Assembly: GCA_937926065.1 (NCBI GenBank)
Contig: CALANM010000158.1
Span: 1 to 16,058 of the forward strand
DNA from: an uncultured Microbacterium sp.
Lineage (GTDB): Bacteria > Actinomycetota > Actinomycetes > Actinomycetales > Microbacteriaceae
Reading direction: 5' to 3'
Length of the DNA stretch: 16,058 nucleotides
The stretch's first letter is position 1, and the number at the start of each line of letters is the position of its first letter. Positions 6,756 to 13,879 of this stretch are shown piece by piece. The notes under the pieces are model-generated. The model was given only the letters and a program-made list of their open reading frames with translations. It was not told the origin of the DNA and searched no databases. The position numbers and the translations under genes were made by a program.

Positions 6756-6934
6756 TGGACGTCTTCCTCGCGCTCTCCGGCCTGGTCATCCTGGTCGTGG
6801 TGCTCGTGCTGTTCCTTCGCGGCCGCCGCGACGCCCCTCAGGGCACGCCGCTGCCGAACGGCCGCGCCCTCGTGATCTTGACGTTCCTGGGCCTGATCCT
6901 CGCGCTCGCGTCGCAGCTGCCGATCTTCGACTGA
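6755..6934 (+). CDS. Small two-helix membrane protein (59 aa)
   Basis: Encodes 59 residues with two hydrophobic segments (about 4-21 and 38-53) joined by a basic, Gly/Pro-rich loop (R-G-R-R-D-A-P-Q-G), giving a helical hairpin with the loop probably cytoplasmic. The ATG shares one base with the previous stop (TGATG), the tight spacing typical of re-initiation. Codons again end almost only in G or C. No family is recognised and no function is proposed. Both small proteins end near the convergent ROK gene, 25 bp away. Confidence 0.65.
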   Translation: MDVFLALSGLVILVVVLVLFLRGRRDAPQGTPLPNGRALVILTFLGLILALASQLPIFD

Positions 6935-6966
6935 GCGCGCGGCACAGCGGGGCGGTGACTCAGTCG
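6928..6966. terminator. Inverted repeat holding both convergent stop codons
   Basis: CGACTGAG (6928-6935) and CTCAGTCG (6959-6966) are perfectly complementary over 8 bp with a G+C-rich 23-base loop. The stop codon of the 59-aa gene is in the left arm and that of the ROK gene in the right arm. There is no T-tract, so action as a bidirectional terminator is only a possibility; both genes happen to end GAC-TGA-G. Confidence 0.3.
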
Positions 6967-7877
6967 CGGTCGAGCACGAGAGCCGCGGCGCCCATGAGGG
7001 GTCCGTCGTCTCCGAGGCCGCTGCGCACGACGCGCACCGCTCGGGCGAAGTCGACCACGACCCGCTCTCGCAGCGCCACCCCGACGAGGTCGACGTAGTC
7101 GGGGGCCACCCGCGAGAAGCCGCCGCCGATCGCGATCACGTCGAGGTCGAGGAGGGTCGTCGCGTCGGCGAGCGCCCATCCCACCGCCTCGGCCGAGCGG
7201 ACCACTGCCGCACGCGCGACGGCGTCGCCGGATGCCGCGGATGCCGCCAGCTCCATGCCGGTCCGGCCCTGCCATCCCTGCGCCTGCGCCCATGAGATGC
7301 TCGCGGGACCCGAGGCGATCTCCTCCACGGTCGTGTCGCCGACGAACGTCTGCCCGAGGTGCCCCGCATTTCCCGACGCGCCCGTCAGGAGCCGGCCGCC
7401 CACGACGATGCCGCCGCCGATGCCCGTCGACACGACCAGCGACAGGGAGGCGAACGCGCCCCTCGCGGCACCCTGCCACGCTTCGGCGAGCGCGAGGCAG
7501 CCGCCGTCGTGACCGAGCACGACCGGCACCTCGAGCGCCGCTGCGCGAATCGCATCGGCGACAGCGTCGGCGAGCGGGAAGCCGTGCAGCAGCGGCATGT
7601 TCACGGGGTGGATCGCGCCGTGGTCGCGGTCGACGGGGCCGGCGCTGCCGATGCCCACACCGACGATCTCGATGCCGCCGGGAACCGCCGCCCGCACGTC
7701 GTGGACGACGTCGGTGAGCGCGGCGCGCATGCGCGTGGGGTGGATGTCGCGGCCCGTCTCGCGGCGGACGCGAGTGCCGGCGAGCACGGCGCCGGTCTCG
7801 TCGACGAGGGCGGCGTCGAGCTTGGTGCCCCCGAGGTCGAGTGCCAGGGCGGCGCGGGCGCCGAGCGGAGGCGTCAC
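6960..7877 (-). CDS. Divergent ROK-family protein (putative sugar kinase)
   Basis: A 305-residue ASKHA-fold protein. The phosphate-1 loop D14-L-G-G-T-K19, the phosphate-2 region S150-T-G-I-G-G-G-I and the adenosine region A249-I-G-G-G-F are present, so ATP binding is likely. The probable catalytic Asp124 is kept, in G-H-D-G-G instead of the usual N-D-A-N. The ROK signature is degenerate: where the family usually has A-G-E-x-G-H it reads A171-G-H-L-G-Q176, and the zinc site C-x-C-G-x-x-G-C is absent, the chain passing straight to E-E-I-A-S-G. Sugar specificity, or even kinase activity, is therefore uncertain. The start is GTG at 7877, seven bases after the pyrE stop, without a Shine-Dalgarno, so it probably depends on translation of pyrE. 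Confidence 0.75.
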   Translation of the reverse strand: MTPPLGARAALALDLGGTKLDAALVDETGAVLAGTRVRRETGRDIHPTRMRAALTDVVHDVRAAVPGGIEIVGVGIGSAGPVDRDHGAIHPVNMPLLHGFPLADAVADAIRAAALEVPVVLGHDGGCLALAEAWQGAARGAFASLSLVVSTGIGGGIVVGGRLLTGASGNAGHLGQTFVGDTTVEEIASGPASISWAQAQGWQGRTGMELAASAASGDAVARAAVVRSAEAVGWALADATTLLDLDVIAIGGGFSRVAPDYVDLVGVALRERVVVDFARAVRVVRSGLGDDGPLMGAAALVLDRD

Positions 7878-7884
7878 TGCGAGG

Positions 7885-8463
7885 TCACTGCGGCTGGAGG
7901 CCGAGGTCGTCGAGGTCGATCGCGGCGAGCCAGGTGAGGCCCTCGGCCTCGACGGCCGCCTGCGCCCCGGTCTTGCGGTCGACGATGACGGCGACGGCGA
8001 CGGGCTCCGCACCCTCGCGCCGCAGCGCCTCGACGGCCTTGAGCGCCGACTGTCCGGTGGTGGAGGTGTCTTCGACGACCACGACGCGCTTGCCGGCGAC
8101 ATCCGCGCCTTCGACCTGGCGACCGCGGCCGTGGTCCTTGGGCTCCTTGCGCACGACGAACGCGTCGAGCGGAGTCTCGGTGCGGGCCGACTCGTGCATG
8201 ATCGCGTTCGCGATGGGGTCGGCGCCGAGCGTCAGCCCGCCGACCGCGACGATGCCGTCGATGTCGCGCACGAGGTCCAGCATGATGCGGCCGATCGCAG
8301 GGGCCGCGCGGTGGTCGAGCGTCAGCTTGCGCATGTCGACGTAGTACGACGCCTTCTTGCCGCTCGAGAGCGTGAAGTCGCCGTGGAAGACGGCCTCTTC
8401 CTTGATGAGGGCGATGAGGGCCTGGCGGTCGGCTTCGAGCTCGGGCGTGGAGGCGGCGGTCAT
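7885..8463 (-). CDS. pyrE: Orotate phosphoribosyltransferase
   Basis: A 192-residue enzyme that joins orotate to PRPP to form OMP in de novo pyrimidine synthesis. The PRPP-binding signature VVVVEDTSTTGQS is at 127-139. The flexible catalytic loop R105-K-E-P-K-D-H-G112 and the N-terminal G-D-F-T-L-S-S-G-K-K-A-S-Y-Y-V-D segment (28-43) match the bacterial PyrE family. A longer open frame reaches 8649, but the ATG at 8463 is chosen because the family begins there and TAGACT lies seven bases upstream. No other pyrimidine gene is in the window. It is followed directly by the ROK gene and is divergent from pntA across 201 bp. Confidence 0.92.
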   Translation of the reverse strand: MTAASTPELEADRQALIALIKEEAVFHGDFTLSSGKKASYYVDMRKLTLDHRAAPAIGRIMLDLVRDIDGIVAVGGLTLGADPIANAIMHESARTETPLDAFVVRKEPKDHGRGRQVEGADVAGKRVVVVEDTSTTGQSALKAVEALRREGAEPVAVAVIVDRKTGAQAAVEAEGLTWLAAIDLDDLGLQPQ

Positions 8464-8470
8464 GCCATCG

Positions 8471-8476
8471 AGTCTA
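8471..8476 (-). promoter_or_regulatory. -10 element, leaderless start of pyrE
   Basis: On the minus strand TAGACT is followed by seven bases and the ATG at 8463. No Shine-Dalgarno is seen, and no attenuator-like leader could exist if transcription starts here. Confidence 0.6.
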
Positions 8477-8531
8477 CGGAGCGGGGGCACGGCAGCACGC
8501 CGTCGGCCCCGCAGACGTATTCGTATGGATG

Positions 8532-8547
8532 AAGAATCCGGATTCTT
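8532..8547. promoter_or_regulatory. Perfect 16-bp palindrome between pyrE and pntA
   Basis: AAGAATCCGGATTCTT is self-complementary over all 16 bases and sits in a short A+T-rich island of the 201-bp intergenic region. It lies about 50-65 bp upstream of the likely pntA transcription start. The form suggests a binding site for a dimeric regulator. It has no loop and no T-tract, so it is not a terminator. Confidence 0.5.
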
Positions 8548-8561
8548 TCGTCGACACACTG

Positions 8562-8590
8562 TTCCACCGGCGCGCCGCTGTCCGTAATGT
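8562..8590 (+). promoter_or_regulatory. Candidate pntAB promoter
   Basis: TTCCAC (8562-8567) and TAATGT (8585-8590) are separated by 17 bp. The -10 is good and the -35 is weak. It would start transcription near 8597 and give a leader of roughly 68 nt containing the pntA Shine-Dalgarno. Confidence 0.4.
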
Positions 8591-8664
8591 CGGGGTTCGG
8601 CGTGTCGTGCACCCGACGCGGCACGCCCACCCTTCTTCCGTCGACTCACGCACAGAGGAGATCA

Positions 8665-10215
8665 ATGTCGATACTCGGTGTCGTCCGCGAGGGCCCCGGC
8701 GAGAGACGCGTCGCCGTGTCGCCCACGACCGTCTCGAAGATCCTCGGACTCGGCTATGACGTCGTCGTGGAAGCCGGCGCGGGCGCCGCGTCGTCCTTCC
8801 CCGACTCCGCCTACGCTGAAGCGGGAGCGCGCATCGTCGATCGGGCCGAGGCATGGTCCGCCGACGTCGTGCTGAAGGTCGACGCCCCATCCGGCGACGA
8901 GATCGCGCTGCTGCGCGCCGGAGCGACGCTCATCGGCCTGCTTGCCCCCGCGTTCCGCCCCGAGCTCCTGCAGCGGCTGGCGGCGCAGGGGGTGACGGCG
9001 CTGGCGATGGATGCCGTGCCGCGCATCTCGCGCGCACAGTCGATGGACGTCCTGAGCTCGATGGCGAACATCGCCGGCTATCGAGCCGTGGTCGAGGCCG
9101 CGCATGAATTCGGGCGGTTCTTCACCGGACAGGTGACGGCCGCCGGCAAGGTGCCGCCGGCGAAGGTGCTCGTGGCCGGCGCCGGCGTCGCCGGGCTGGC
9201 CGCGATCGGAGCGGCGTCGAGCCTCGGCGCGATCGTCCGCGCCACTGACCCGCGTCCCGAGGTGGCCGACCAGGTGAAGTCGATCGGCGGCGAGTACCTC
9301 GAGGTCGTCGTGCCCGACGAGCAGAAGGAGGTCTCGGCCGACGGCTACGCCAAGGCGACGAGCGAGGCCTACGACCGCCGCGCCGCCGAGATCTACTCGG
9401 AGCAGGCGCGCGAGGTCGACATCGTCATCACGACCGCGCTCATCCCGGGCCGGCCGGCGCCGCGCCTGATCACAGCCAGTGACGTCGCCTCGATGAAGCC
9501 GGGCTCCGTCATCGTCGACATGGCGGCCGCGCAGGGCGGCAACGTCGAAGGCTCGGTGGCGGGCGAGCGCATCGTCACCGAGAACGGCGTCGTCATCCTG
9601 GGCTACACCGATCTGGCGGGGCGTCTCCCGGCGCAGGCGTCGCAGCTGTACGGCACCAACCTGCTGAACCTGCTGAAGCTCCTCACTCCCGGCAAGGACG
9701 GCGCCCTCACGATCGACTTCGACGACGTCGTGCAGCGTGCCGTGACGGTCGTCCGCCGCGGCGAGATCACCTGGCCGCCGCCGCCCGTGCAGGTCTCGGC
9801 AGCCCCCTCCGCGGCGGCTCCCCCGGCCGCGCCGGTCGACTCCGCACCCAAGAAGACGCTGTCGGCGGGGGCGAAGTCCGCCCTCATCGCGGCGGGCATC
9901 GCCGCGCTGTTCCTCGTGTGCGCCTTCGCTCCGGCACCGCTCCCGCAGCACTTCCTCGTGCTGACCCTGTCGGTCGTCGTCGGGTTCTACGTCATCGGGA
10001 AGGTCGCCCACGCCCTGCACACGCCGCTCATGAGCGTCACCAACGCGATCAGCGGCATCATCGTCGTCGGCGCGATGGTGCAGATCACCGCCGACGACCC
10101 GGTCGTGCGTGTGCTGTCGGCGGCGGCCGTGCTCGTGGCATCCATCAACGTCTTCGGCGGCTTCGCCGTCACGCGGCGCATGCTCGCGATGTTCCAGAAG
10201 GGCGGCGACAAGTGA
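8665..10215 (+). CDS. pntA: Proton-translocating NAD(P)+ transhydrogenase, alpha subunit
   Basis: A 516-residue E. coli-type alpha subunit that, with PntB, transfers hydride from NADH to NADP+ using the proton gradient. The NAD(H)-binding domain I (about 1-370) shows the RQD-loop residues R120, Q125 and D128, the dinucleotide loop G172-A-G-V-A-G and R-A-T-D195 for the adenosine ribose. A Pro/Ala-rich linker (about 371-398) leads to the membrane part (about 404-505) with L-M-S-V-T-N-A-I-S-G. Length is close to the 510 of E. coli PntA. The ATG at 8665 is chosen because it begins the conserved domain and has GAGGAG four bases upstream. The stop overlaps pntB by four bases (GTGA). Confidence 0.94.
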   Translation: MSILGVVREGPGERRVAVSPTTVSKILGLGYDVVVEAGAGAASSFPDSAYAEAGARIVDRAEAWSADVVLKVDAPSGDEIALLRAGATLIGLLAPAFRPELLQRLAAQGVTALAMDAVPRISRAQSMDVLSSMANIAGYRAVVEAAHEFGRFFTGQVTAAGKVPPAKVLVAGAGVAGLAAIGAASSLGAIVRATDPRPEVADQVKSIGGEYLEVVVPDEQKEVSADGYAKATSEAYDRRAAEIYSEQAREVDIVITTALIPGRPAPRLITASDVASMKPGSVIVDMAAAQGGNVEGSVAGERIVTENGVVILGYTDLAGRLPAQASQLYGTNLLNLLKLLTPGKDGALTIDFDDVVQRAVTVVRRGEITWPPPPVQVSAAPSAAAPPAAPVDSAPKKTLSAGAKSALIAAGIAALFLVCAFAPAPLPQHFLVLTLSVVVGFYVIGKVAHALHTPLMSVTNAISGIIVVGAMVQITADDPVVRVLSAAAVLVASINVFGGFAVTRRMLAMFQKGGDK

Positions 10216-11621
10216 ACCCCGACCTCGCATCCTCCGTCGCCGGCGCCGCGTACATCGTCGCCGCGCTCCTGTTCATCCTGAGCCTCGCGGGCCTGTCGAA
10301 GCACGACACGTCGCGCCGCGGCGTCGCCTACGGCATCGCCGGCATGACCATCGCCCTCGTGGCGACGGTGTGGCTCACCGCGGCCGGCGCATGGGGCTCT
10401 TCGGCCGGCACGATCGGCCTGTCGCTCCTGGTGGGCGCCGTCGTGGTCGGCGGTGCGATCGGCCTGTGGCGGGCGCGCGTCGTCGAGATGACCGGGATGC
10501 CGGAGCTCATCGCGCTGCTGCACTCCTTCGTCGGACTCGCGGCGGTGCTCGTCGGCTGGAACGGCCACCTGGGCGCGGCGCACGTGCCGGCGGAGCTCGT
10601 CGACATCCACCACGCCGAGGTGTTCATCGGCGTCTTCATCGGCGCCGTCACCTTCACGGGGTCGATCGTCGCGTTCCTCAAGCTCTCGGCGCGCATGAGC
10701 TCTCGGCCGCTCATGCTGCCGGGCAAGAACGTCCTCAACGTCGGCGCCCTGGTCGCGTTCGTCGCGCTGACCGTCTGGTACGTCATCACGCCGTCGATCT
10801 GGCTGCTCGTGGCCGTCACCGCCCTGGCGCTCGCGCTGGGGTGGCACCTCGTCGCATCCATCGGCGGCGGTGACATGCCGGTGGTGGTCTCCATGCTCAA
10901 CAGCTACTCGGGCTGGGCGGCCGCCGCGGCGGGCTTCCTGCTGAACAACGACCTGCTCATCGTCACGGGCGCGCTCGTGGGATCGTCGGGTGCGTATCTG
11001 TCGTACATCATGTGCAAGGCGATGAACCGGTCGTTCCTGTCGGTCATCGCGGGCGGCTTCGGCATCGAAGCGCCCCGCGGCGGCGACGACGAGACGGGCG
11101 AGCACCGCGAGATCGATGCGGCCGGGGCCGCGGAGCTCCTCGCGTCCGCGAAGTCGGTCATCATCACGCCGGGCTACGGCATGGCAGTCGCACAGGCGCA
11201 GTACCCCGTGGCCGAGCTCACCGAGAGGCTGCGCTCCCGCGGCGTCGAGGTGCGCTTCGGCATCCATCCCGTCGCCGGACGCCTCCCCGGCCACATGAAC
11301 GTGCTGCTCGCTGAGGCGAAGGTGCCGTACGACATCGTGCTCGAGCTCGATGAGATCAACGACGACTTCGCCGACACCGACGTCGTCCTCGTCATCGGCG
11401 CGAACGACACCGTCAATCCCGCCGCGGCGGAGGATCCTGGCTCGCCGATCGCCGGCATGCCCGTGCTCCACGTATGGGAGGCGGCGAACGTCGTCGTGTT
11501 CAAGCGGTCGATGGCATCCGGCTATGCGGGCGTGCAGAACCCGCTGTTCTTCCGAGAGAACGCGCACATGCTGTTCGGCGATGCCAAGGAGCGCGTCGAC
11601 GACATCCTGCGCGCCCTCTGA
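10212..11621 (+). CDS. pntB: Proton-translocating NAD(P)+ transhydrogenase, beta subunit
   Basis: A 469-residue membrane subunit that completes the transhydrogenase. About eight or nine hydrophobic helices (residues 8-280) form the proton channel; His104 in L-L-H-S-F-V-G-L corresponds to the channel histidine, His91, of E. coli PntB. The NADP(H)-binding domain III (about 300-469) shows G321-Y-G-M-A-V-A-Q-A-Q, H352-P-V-A-G-R-L-P-G-H-M-N-V-L-L-A-E-A, G396-A-N-D-T-V-N-P-A and K431-R-S-M-A-S-G-Y-A-G, all expected family motifs. The GTG start overlaps the pntA stop, so the subunits are translationally coupled, fitting their fixed stoichiometry. Exodeoxyribonuclease III follows after 50 bp with its own promoter. 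Confidence 0.94.
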   Translation: MNPDLASSVAGAAYIVAALLFILSLAGLSKHDTSRRGVAYGIAGMTIALVATVWLTAAGAWGSSAGTIGLSLLVGAVVVGGAIGLWRARVVEMTGMPELIALLHSFVGLAAVLVGWNGHLGAAHVPAELVDIHHAEVFIGVFIGAVTFTGSIVAFLKLSARMSSRPLMLPGKNVLNVGALVAFVALTVWYVITPSIWLLVAVTALALALGWHLVASIGGGDMPVVVSMLNSYSGWAAAAAGFLLNNDLLIVTGALVGSSGAYLSYIMCKAMNRSFLSVIAGGFGIEAPRGGDDETGEHREIDAAGAAELLASAKSVIITPGYGMAVAQAQYPVAELTERLRSRGVEVRFGIHPVAGRLPGHMNVLLAEAKVPYDIVLELDEINDDFADTDVVLVIGANDTVNPAAAEDPGSPIAGMPVLHVWEAANVVVFKRSMASGYAGVQNPLFFRENAHMLFGDAKERVDDILRAL

Positions 11622-11658
11622 GCGCGCGGGCGCGTTCGGCGACGTCGGAGCCGGCTCA

Positions 11659-11664
11659 TACGAT
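11659..11664 (+). promoter_or_regulatory. -10 element, leaderless start of xthA
   Basis: TACGAT ends seven bases before the ATG at 11672. It includes the first two bases of an alternative ATG at 11663, so a transcript from this promoter could only use the start at 11672. This decides the start codon. Confidence 0.55.
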
Positions 11665-11671
11665 GGATGCC

Positions 11672-12511
11672 ATGCGCCTCGCCACCTGGAACGTCAACTC
11701 GATCCGCGCCCGCGTCGCTCGCACCGTCGAGTTCGCCGTCCGTGAAGACATCGACGTCCTGGCGATGCAGGAGATCAAGTGCAAGCCCGAGCAGTTCCCG
11801 TACGAGCAGTTCGAGGAGGCCGGCTACCACGTCGAGGCGCACGGTCTCAACCAGTGGAACGGCGTCGCGATCGCCAGCCGTGAGCCCATCACCGACGTGC
11901 AGATCGGGTTCCCCGGCATGCCCGGGTTCGCGAAGGGCCACAACGGCCCCGACGCCCCGCAGGAGGCCCGCGCACTCGGCGCGACCGTCGGCGGCGTCAC
12001 GGTGTGGAGCCTGTACGTCCCCAACGGGCGCTCGCTCGACGACCCCCACTACCGCTACAAGCTCGACTGGCTCGAGGCGCTGCGCGGCTACACGGCCGAG
12101 ACGCTCGCGTCATCTCCGGATCTCGCGCTCGCCCTGACGGGAGACTTCAACATCGCGCCGACCGACGTCGACAACGGCGACCCGACGGTGATCGAGGGCG
12201 TCACGACGCACGTGTCGCCCCCGGAGCGCGCCGCCTTCCAGTCCCTGCTGGATGCCGGTCTCTCCGACGCCGTGCGCCCCTTCGTGCCCACCGGCTTCAC
12301 CTACTGGGACTACAAGCAGCTGCGCTTCCCTCGCAACGAGGGCATGCGCATCGACTTCATCCTCGGCTCGCGTGCCTTCACCGACGCGGTCGTCGACGCG
12401 GCGATCCACCGCAATGAGCGCAAGGGCGAGATCCCCAGCGACCACGTTCCGGTCGTCGTCGACCTCGACCTCGGCGGCGCCGACGACGACGATCGGCCCA
12501 TGATCTTCTGA
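11672..12511 (+). CDS. xthA: Exodeoxyribonuclease III (AP endonuclease, ExoIII family)
   Basis: A 279-residue base-excision repair enzyme that cuts DNA at abasic sites and trims 3' ends. The expected active-site residues are all present: N7 (W-N-V-N), E34 (M-Q-E-I-K), Y115 (L-Y-V-P-N-G), D158 and N160 (G-D-F-N-I-A-P), D228 (M-R-I-D-F-I) and D257-H258 (S-D-H-V-P-V). Length is close to E. coli XthA (268). An open frame extends to 11474 inside pntB, but the conserved protein starts at the ATG at 11672. The last residues are acidic (G-A-D-D-D-D-R-P-M-I-F). It is convergent with the reductase gene, 12 bp away. Confidence 0.93.
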   Translation: MRLATWNVNSIRARVARTVEFAVREDIDVLAMQEIKCKPEQFPYEQFEEAGYHVEAHGLNQWNGVAIASREPITDVQIGFPGMPGFAKGHNGPDAPQEARALGATVGGVTVWSLYVPNGRSLDDPHYRYKLDWLEALRGYTAETLASSPDLALALTGDFNIAPTDVDNGDPTVIEGVTTHVSPPERAAFQSLLDAGLSDAVRPFVPTGFTYWDYKQLRFPRNEGMRIDFILGSRAFTDAVVDAAIHRNERKGEIPSDHVPVVVDLDLGGADDDDRPMIF

Positions 12512-12526
12512 GCCGCGCCGAGCTCA
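12509..12526. terminator. Short inverted repeat across convergent stop codons
   Basis: TGAGC (12509-12513) and GCTCA (12522-12526) can pair with an 8-base loop; each arm contains one gene's stop codon. The stem is only 5 bp and has no T-tract, so a termination role is speculative. Confidence 0.2.
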
Positions 12527-13138
12527 GTCGACGATGTCGGCGAACTGCGGGTCGCCCGCGGGCGCGTAGCGCAGCAGCACGGCGCCCGTGCCGGCCACGA
12601 CGGGCGGCTCGAGCAGCCGCAGGCCCGTCGGCGCGACCCCCTCGGGGAAGATCCGCTTGCCCGCGCCGAGGACGACGGGAAACACCCACAGGTTGAGCAC
12701 GTCGAAAAGGCGCTGCGCGATGAGCGTCTGCGCGAGATCGAGGCTCCCGATCACGTGCACCTCCCGGTGGCGTTCGCGCAGCGCGTCGATCTCGGCAGCG
12801 ATGTCGGGGCCGAGCAGCGTCGAGTCCGACCACTCGAGCGCCGGAGCGCCGCGCGAGGCGACGTACTTGGGCACCTCGTTCAGCCGGCGCCCGATGGGGT
12901 TCGGGTCGCCGTGGTGCGGCCAGTACGCGGCGAAGATGTCGTACGTGCGGCGGCCGAGCAGCAGGGCGTCGAGCGCGTCGATGCCCTCCCTTATCCGGTC
13001 GCCGACGACCTCGTCGGTCACCGGTCCCTGCCAGCCCCCGAAGCGGAACCCGCCCGAGGTGTCCTCGTCGCGGCCGCCGGGGCCCTGTGCCACGCCGTCG
13101 AGGGTGCTGAAGATGTCGATGATGATGCGCCCTGCCAT
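12524..13138 (-). CDS. Dihydrofolate reductase-fold (RibD C-terminal domain) protein
   Basis: A 204-residue protein of the RibD_C/DHFR-like family: N-terminal strand and loop R-I-I-I-D-I-F-S-T-L-D-G-V (4-16), the L-L-L-G-R-R-T-Y-D cofactor-side motif (about 59-67), H-V-I-G-S (about 128-132) and the C-terminal L-W-V-F-P-V-V-L-G-A-G-K-R-I-F segment. Such stand-alone proteins are probable NADPH-dependent reductases, usually of unknown substrate; they are not the folate enzyme FolA. The ATG at 13138 has a Shine-Dalgarno (AGAGGAG) five bases upstream. It is last in the operon, 14 bp after the HxlR regulator, so may be under its control. Confidence 0.8.
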   Translation of the reverse strand: MAGRIIIDIFSTLDGVAQGPGGRDEDTSGGFRFGGWQGPVTDEVVGDRIREGIDALDALLLGRRTYDIFAAYWPHHGDPNPIGRRLNEVPKYVASRGAPALEWSDSTLLGPDIAAEIDALRERHREVHVIGSLDLAQTLIAQRLFDVLNLWVFPVVLGAGKRIFPEGVAPTGLRLLEPPVVAGTGAVLLRYAPAGDPQFADIVD

Positions 13139-13152
13139 GAGGGCTCCTCTCG

Positions 13153-13857
13153 TCAGGCCGCGGCGACCGCCGCGGCGCCGGGTTCGATGTGGAAAGTGGC
13201 GGCGAAGCGTTCCAGGAGCGTCGCGTCGCCCGCGAGGACGTGCACGACGCCCCGGTCGACGGCATCCCCGGGCGACACCTCGCCCGAGATGAGCGAGCGG
13301 ATGCCGGGGCCGGCGGCGATCACGATGTCCGGCTCCCCCTCGGGCAGGCGCCCGCCGACGGGCGGCGCCGGCGGAGCGAGCTGTGCCACCCGCAGCTCGC
13401 CCGCCATCACCGTCGCACGCAGGGTGACGTCGCCCACGTGCAGCTCGTAGTCCGCATCGGGCAGCGCCGCCGCGGCATCCGCCTGAAAGGCTGTCCGCAG
13501 CGCGACGGTGAGCGAGTCGGCCGTCACGACGTCGCCGTCGCCCGGCTCGCCCATCGATTGAAAGCCCCAGCGACCGAGGGCGAGGATGACCGGCTCGAGC
13601 TCACGACCGTACGGAGTGAGCTCGTAGACGAGGCCGCAGTTCATGAGCGGCACGCGGCGCACGACGCCGCCCTCCTGCAGCTCCTTCAGCCGCGCCGACA
13701 GGATGTTCGTCGGGACGCGGGGAAGCCCCTGCTTGAGGTCGGTGTAACGACGCGGGCCCACGAGCAGGTCGCGGACGATGAGCAGCGCCCACCGCTCCCC
13801 GATCAGCTCGACCGCGGTCGTGACGCCGCAGTACTGTCCATAGCTGCGCGCCGCCAC
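13153..13857 (-). CDS. HxlR-family regulator with C-terminal SCP2-like domain
   Basis: A 234-residue transcription factor. Residues about 8-100 form an HxlR winged helix (A-V-E-L-I-G-E-R-W-A-L-L-I-V-R-D-L, then G-P-R-R-Y-T-D-L, T-N-I-L-S-A-R-L-K-E-L and Y-E-L-T-P-Y-G). Residues about 110-224 resemble a sterol carrier protein 2-type lipid/ligand pocket, ending I-S-G-E-V-S-P-G-D-A-V-D-R-G-V-V-H-V. A Cys at position 10 lies where several HxlR proteins have their redox-sensing cysteine; C74 is the only other cysteine. GTG at 13857 is chosen for its strong Shine-Dalgarno GGGAGGAG five bases upstream. It lies between the VOC and reductase genes (gaps 22 and 14 bp) and probably regulates that operon. 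Confidence 0.82.
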   Translation of the reverse strand: MAARSYGQYCGVTTAVELIGERWALLIVRDLLVGPRRYTDLKQGLPRVPTNILSARLKELQEGGVVRRVPLMNCGLVYELTPYGRELEPVILALGRWGFQSMGEPGDGDVVTADSLTVALRTAFQADAAAALPDADYELHVGDVTLRATVMAGELRVAQLAPPAPPVGGRLPEGEPDIVIAAGPGIRSLISGEVSPGDAVDRGVVHVLAGDATLLERFAATFHIEPGAAAVAAA

Positions 13858-13879
13858 TACCGCTCCTCCCGGCCTGACG

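Noticed and set aside
8662..11567. Long minus-strand frames antisense to pntA (8662-10230) and pntB (9987-11567)
   Set aside because: Composition is Arg/His/Asp-rich with no recognisable domain, and the plus strand encodes complete transhydrogenase subunits with all motifs.
11663..11671. Alternative xthA start at ATG 11663 (adds M-D-A)
   Set aside because: The -10 hexamer TACGAT overlaps this ATG, so the expected transcript would not contain it. The family protein starts with M-R-L-A-T-W-N.
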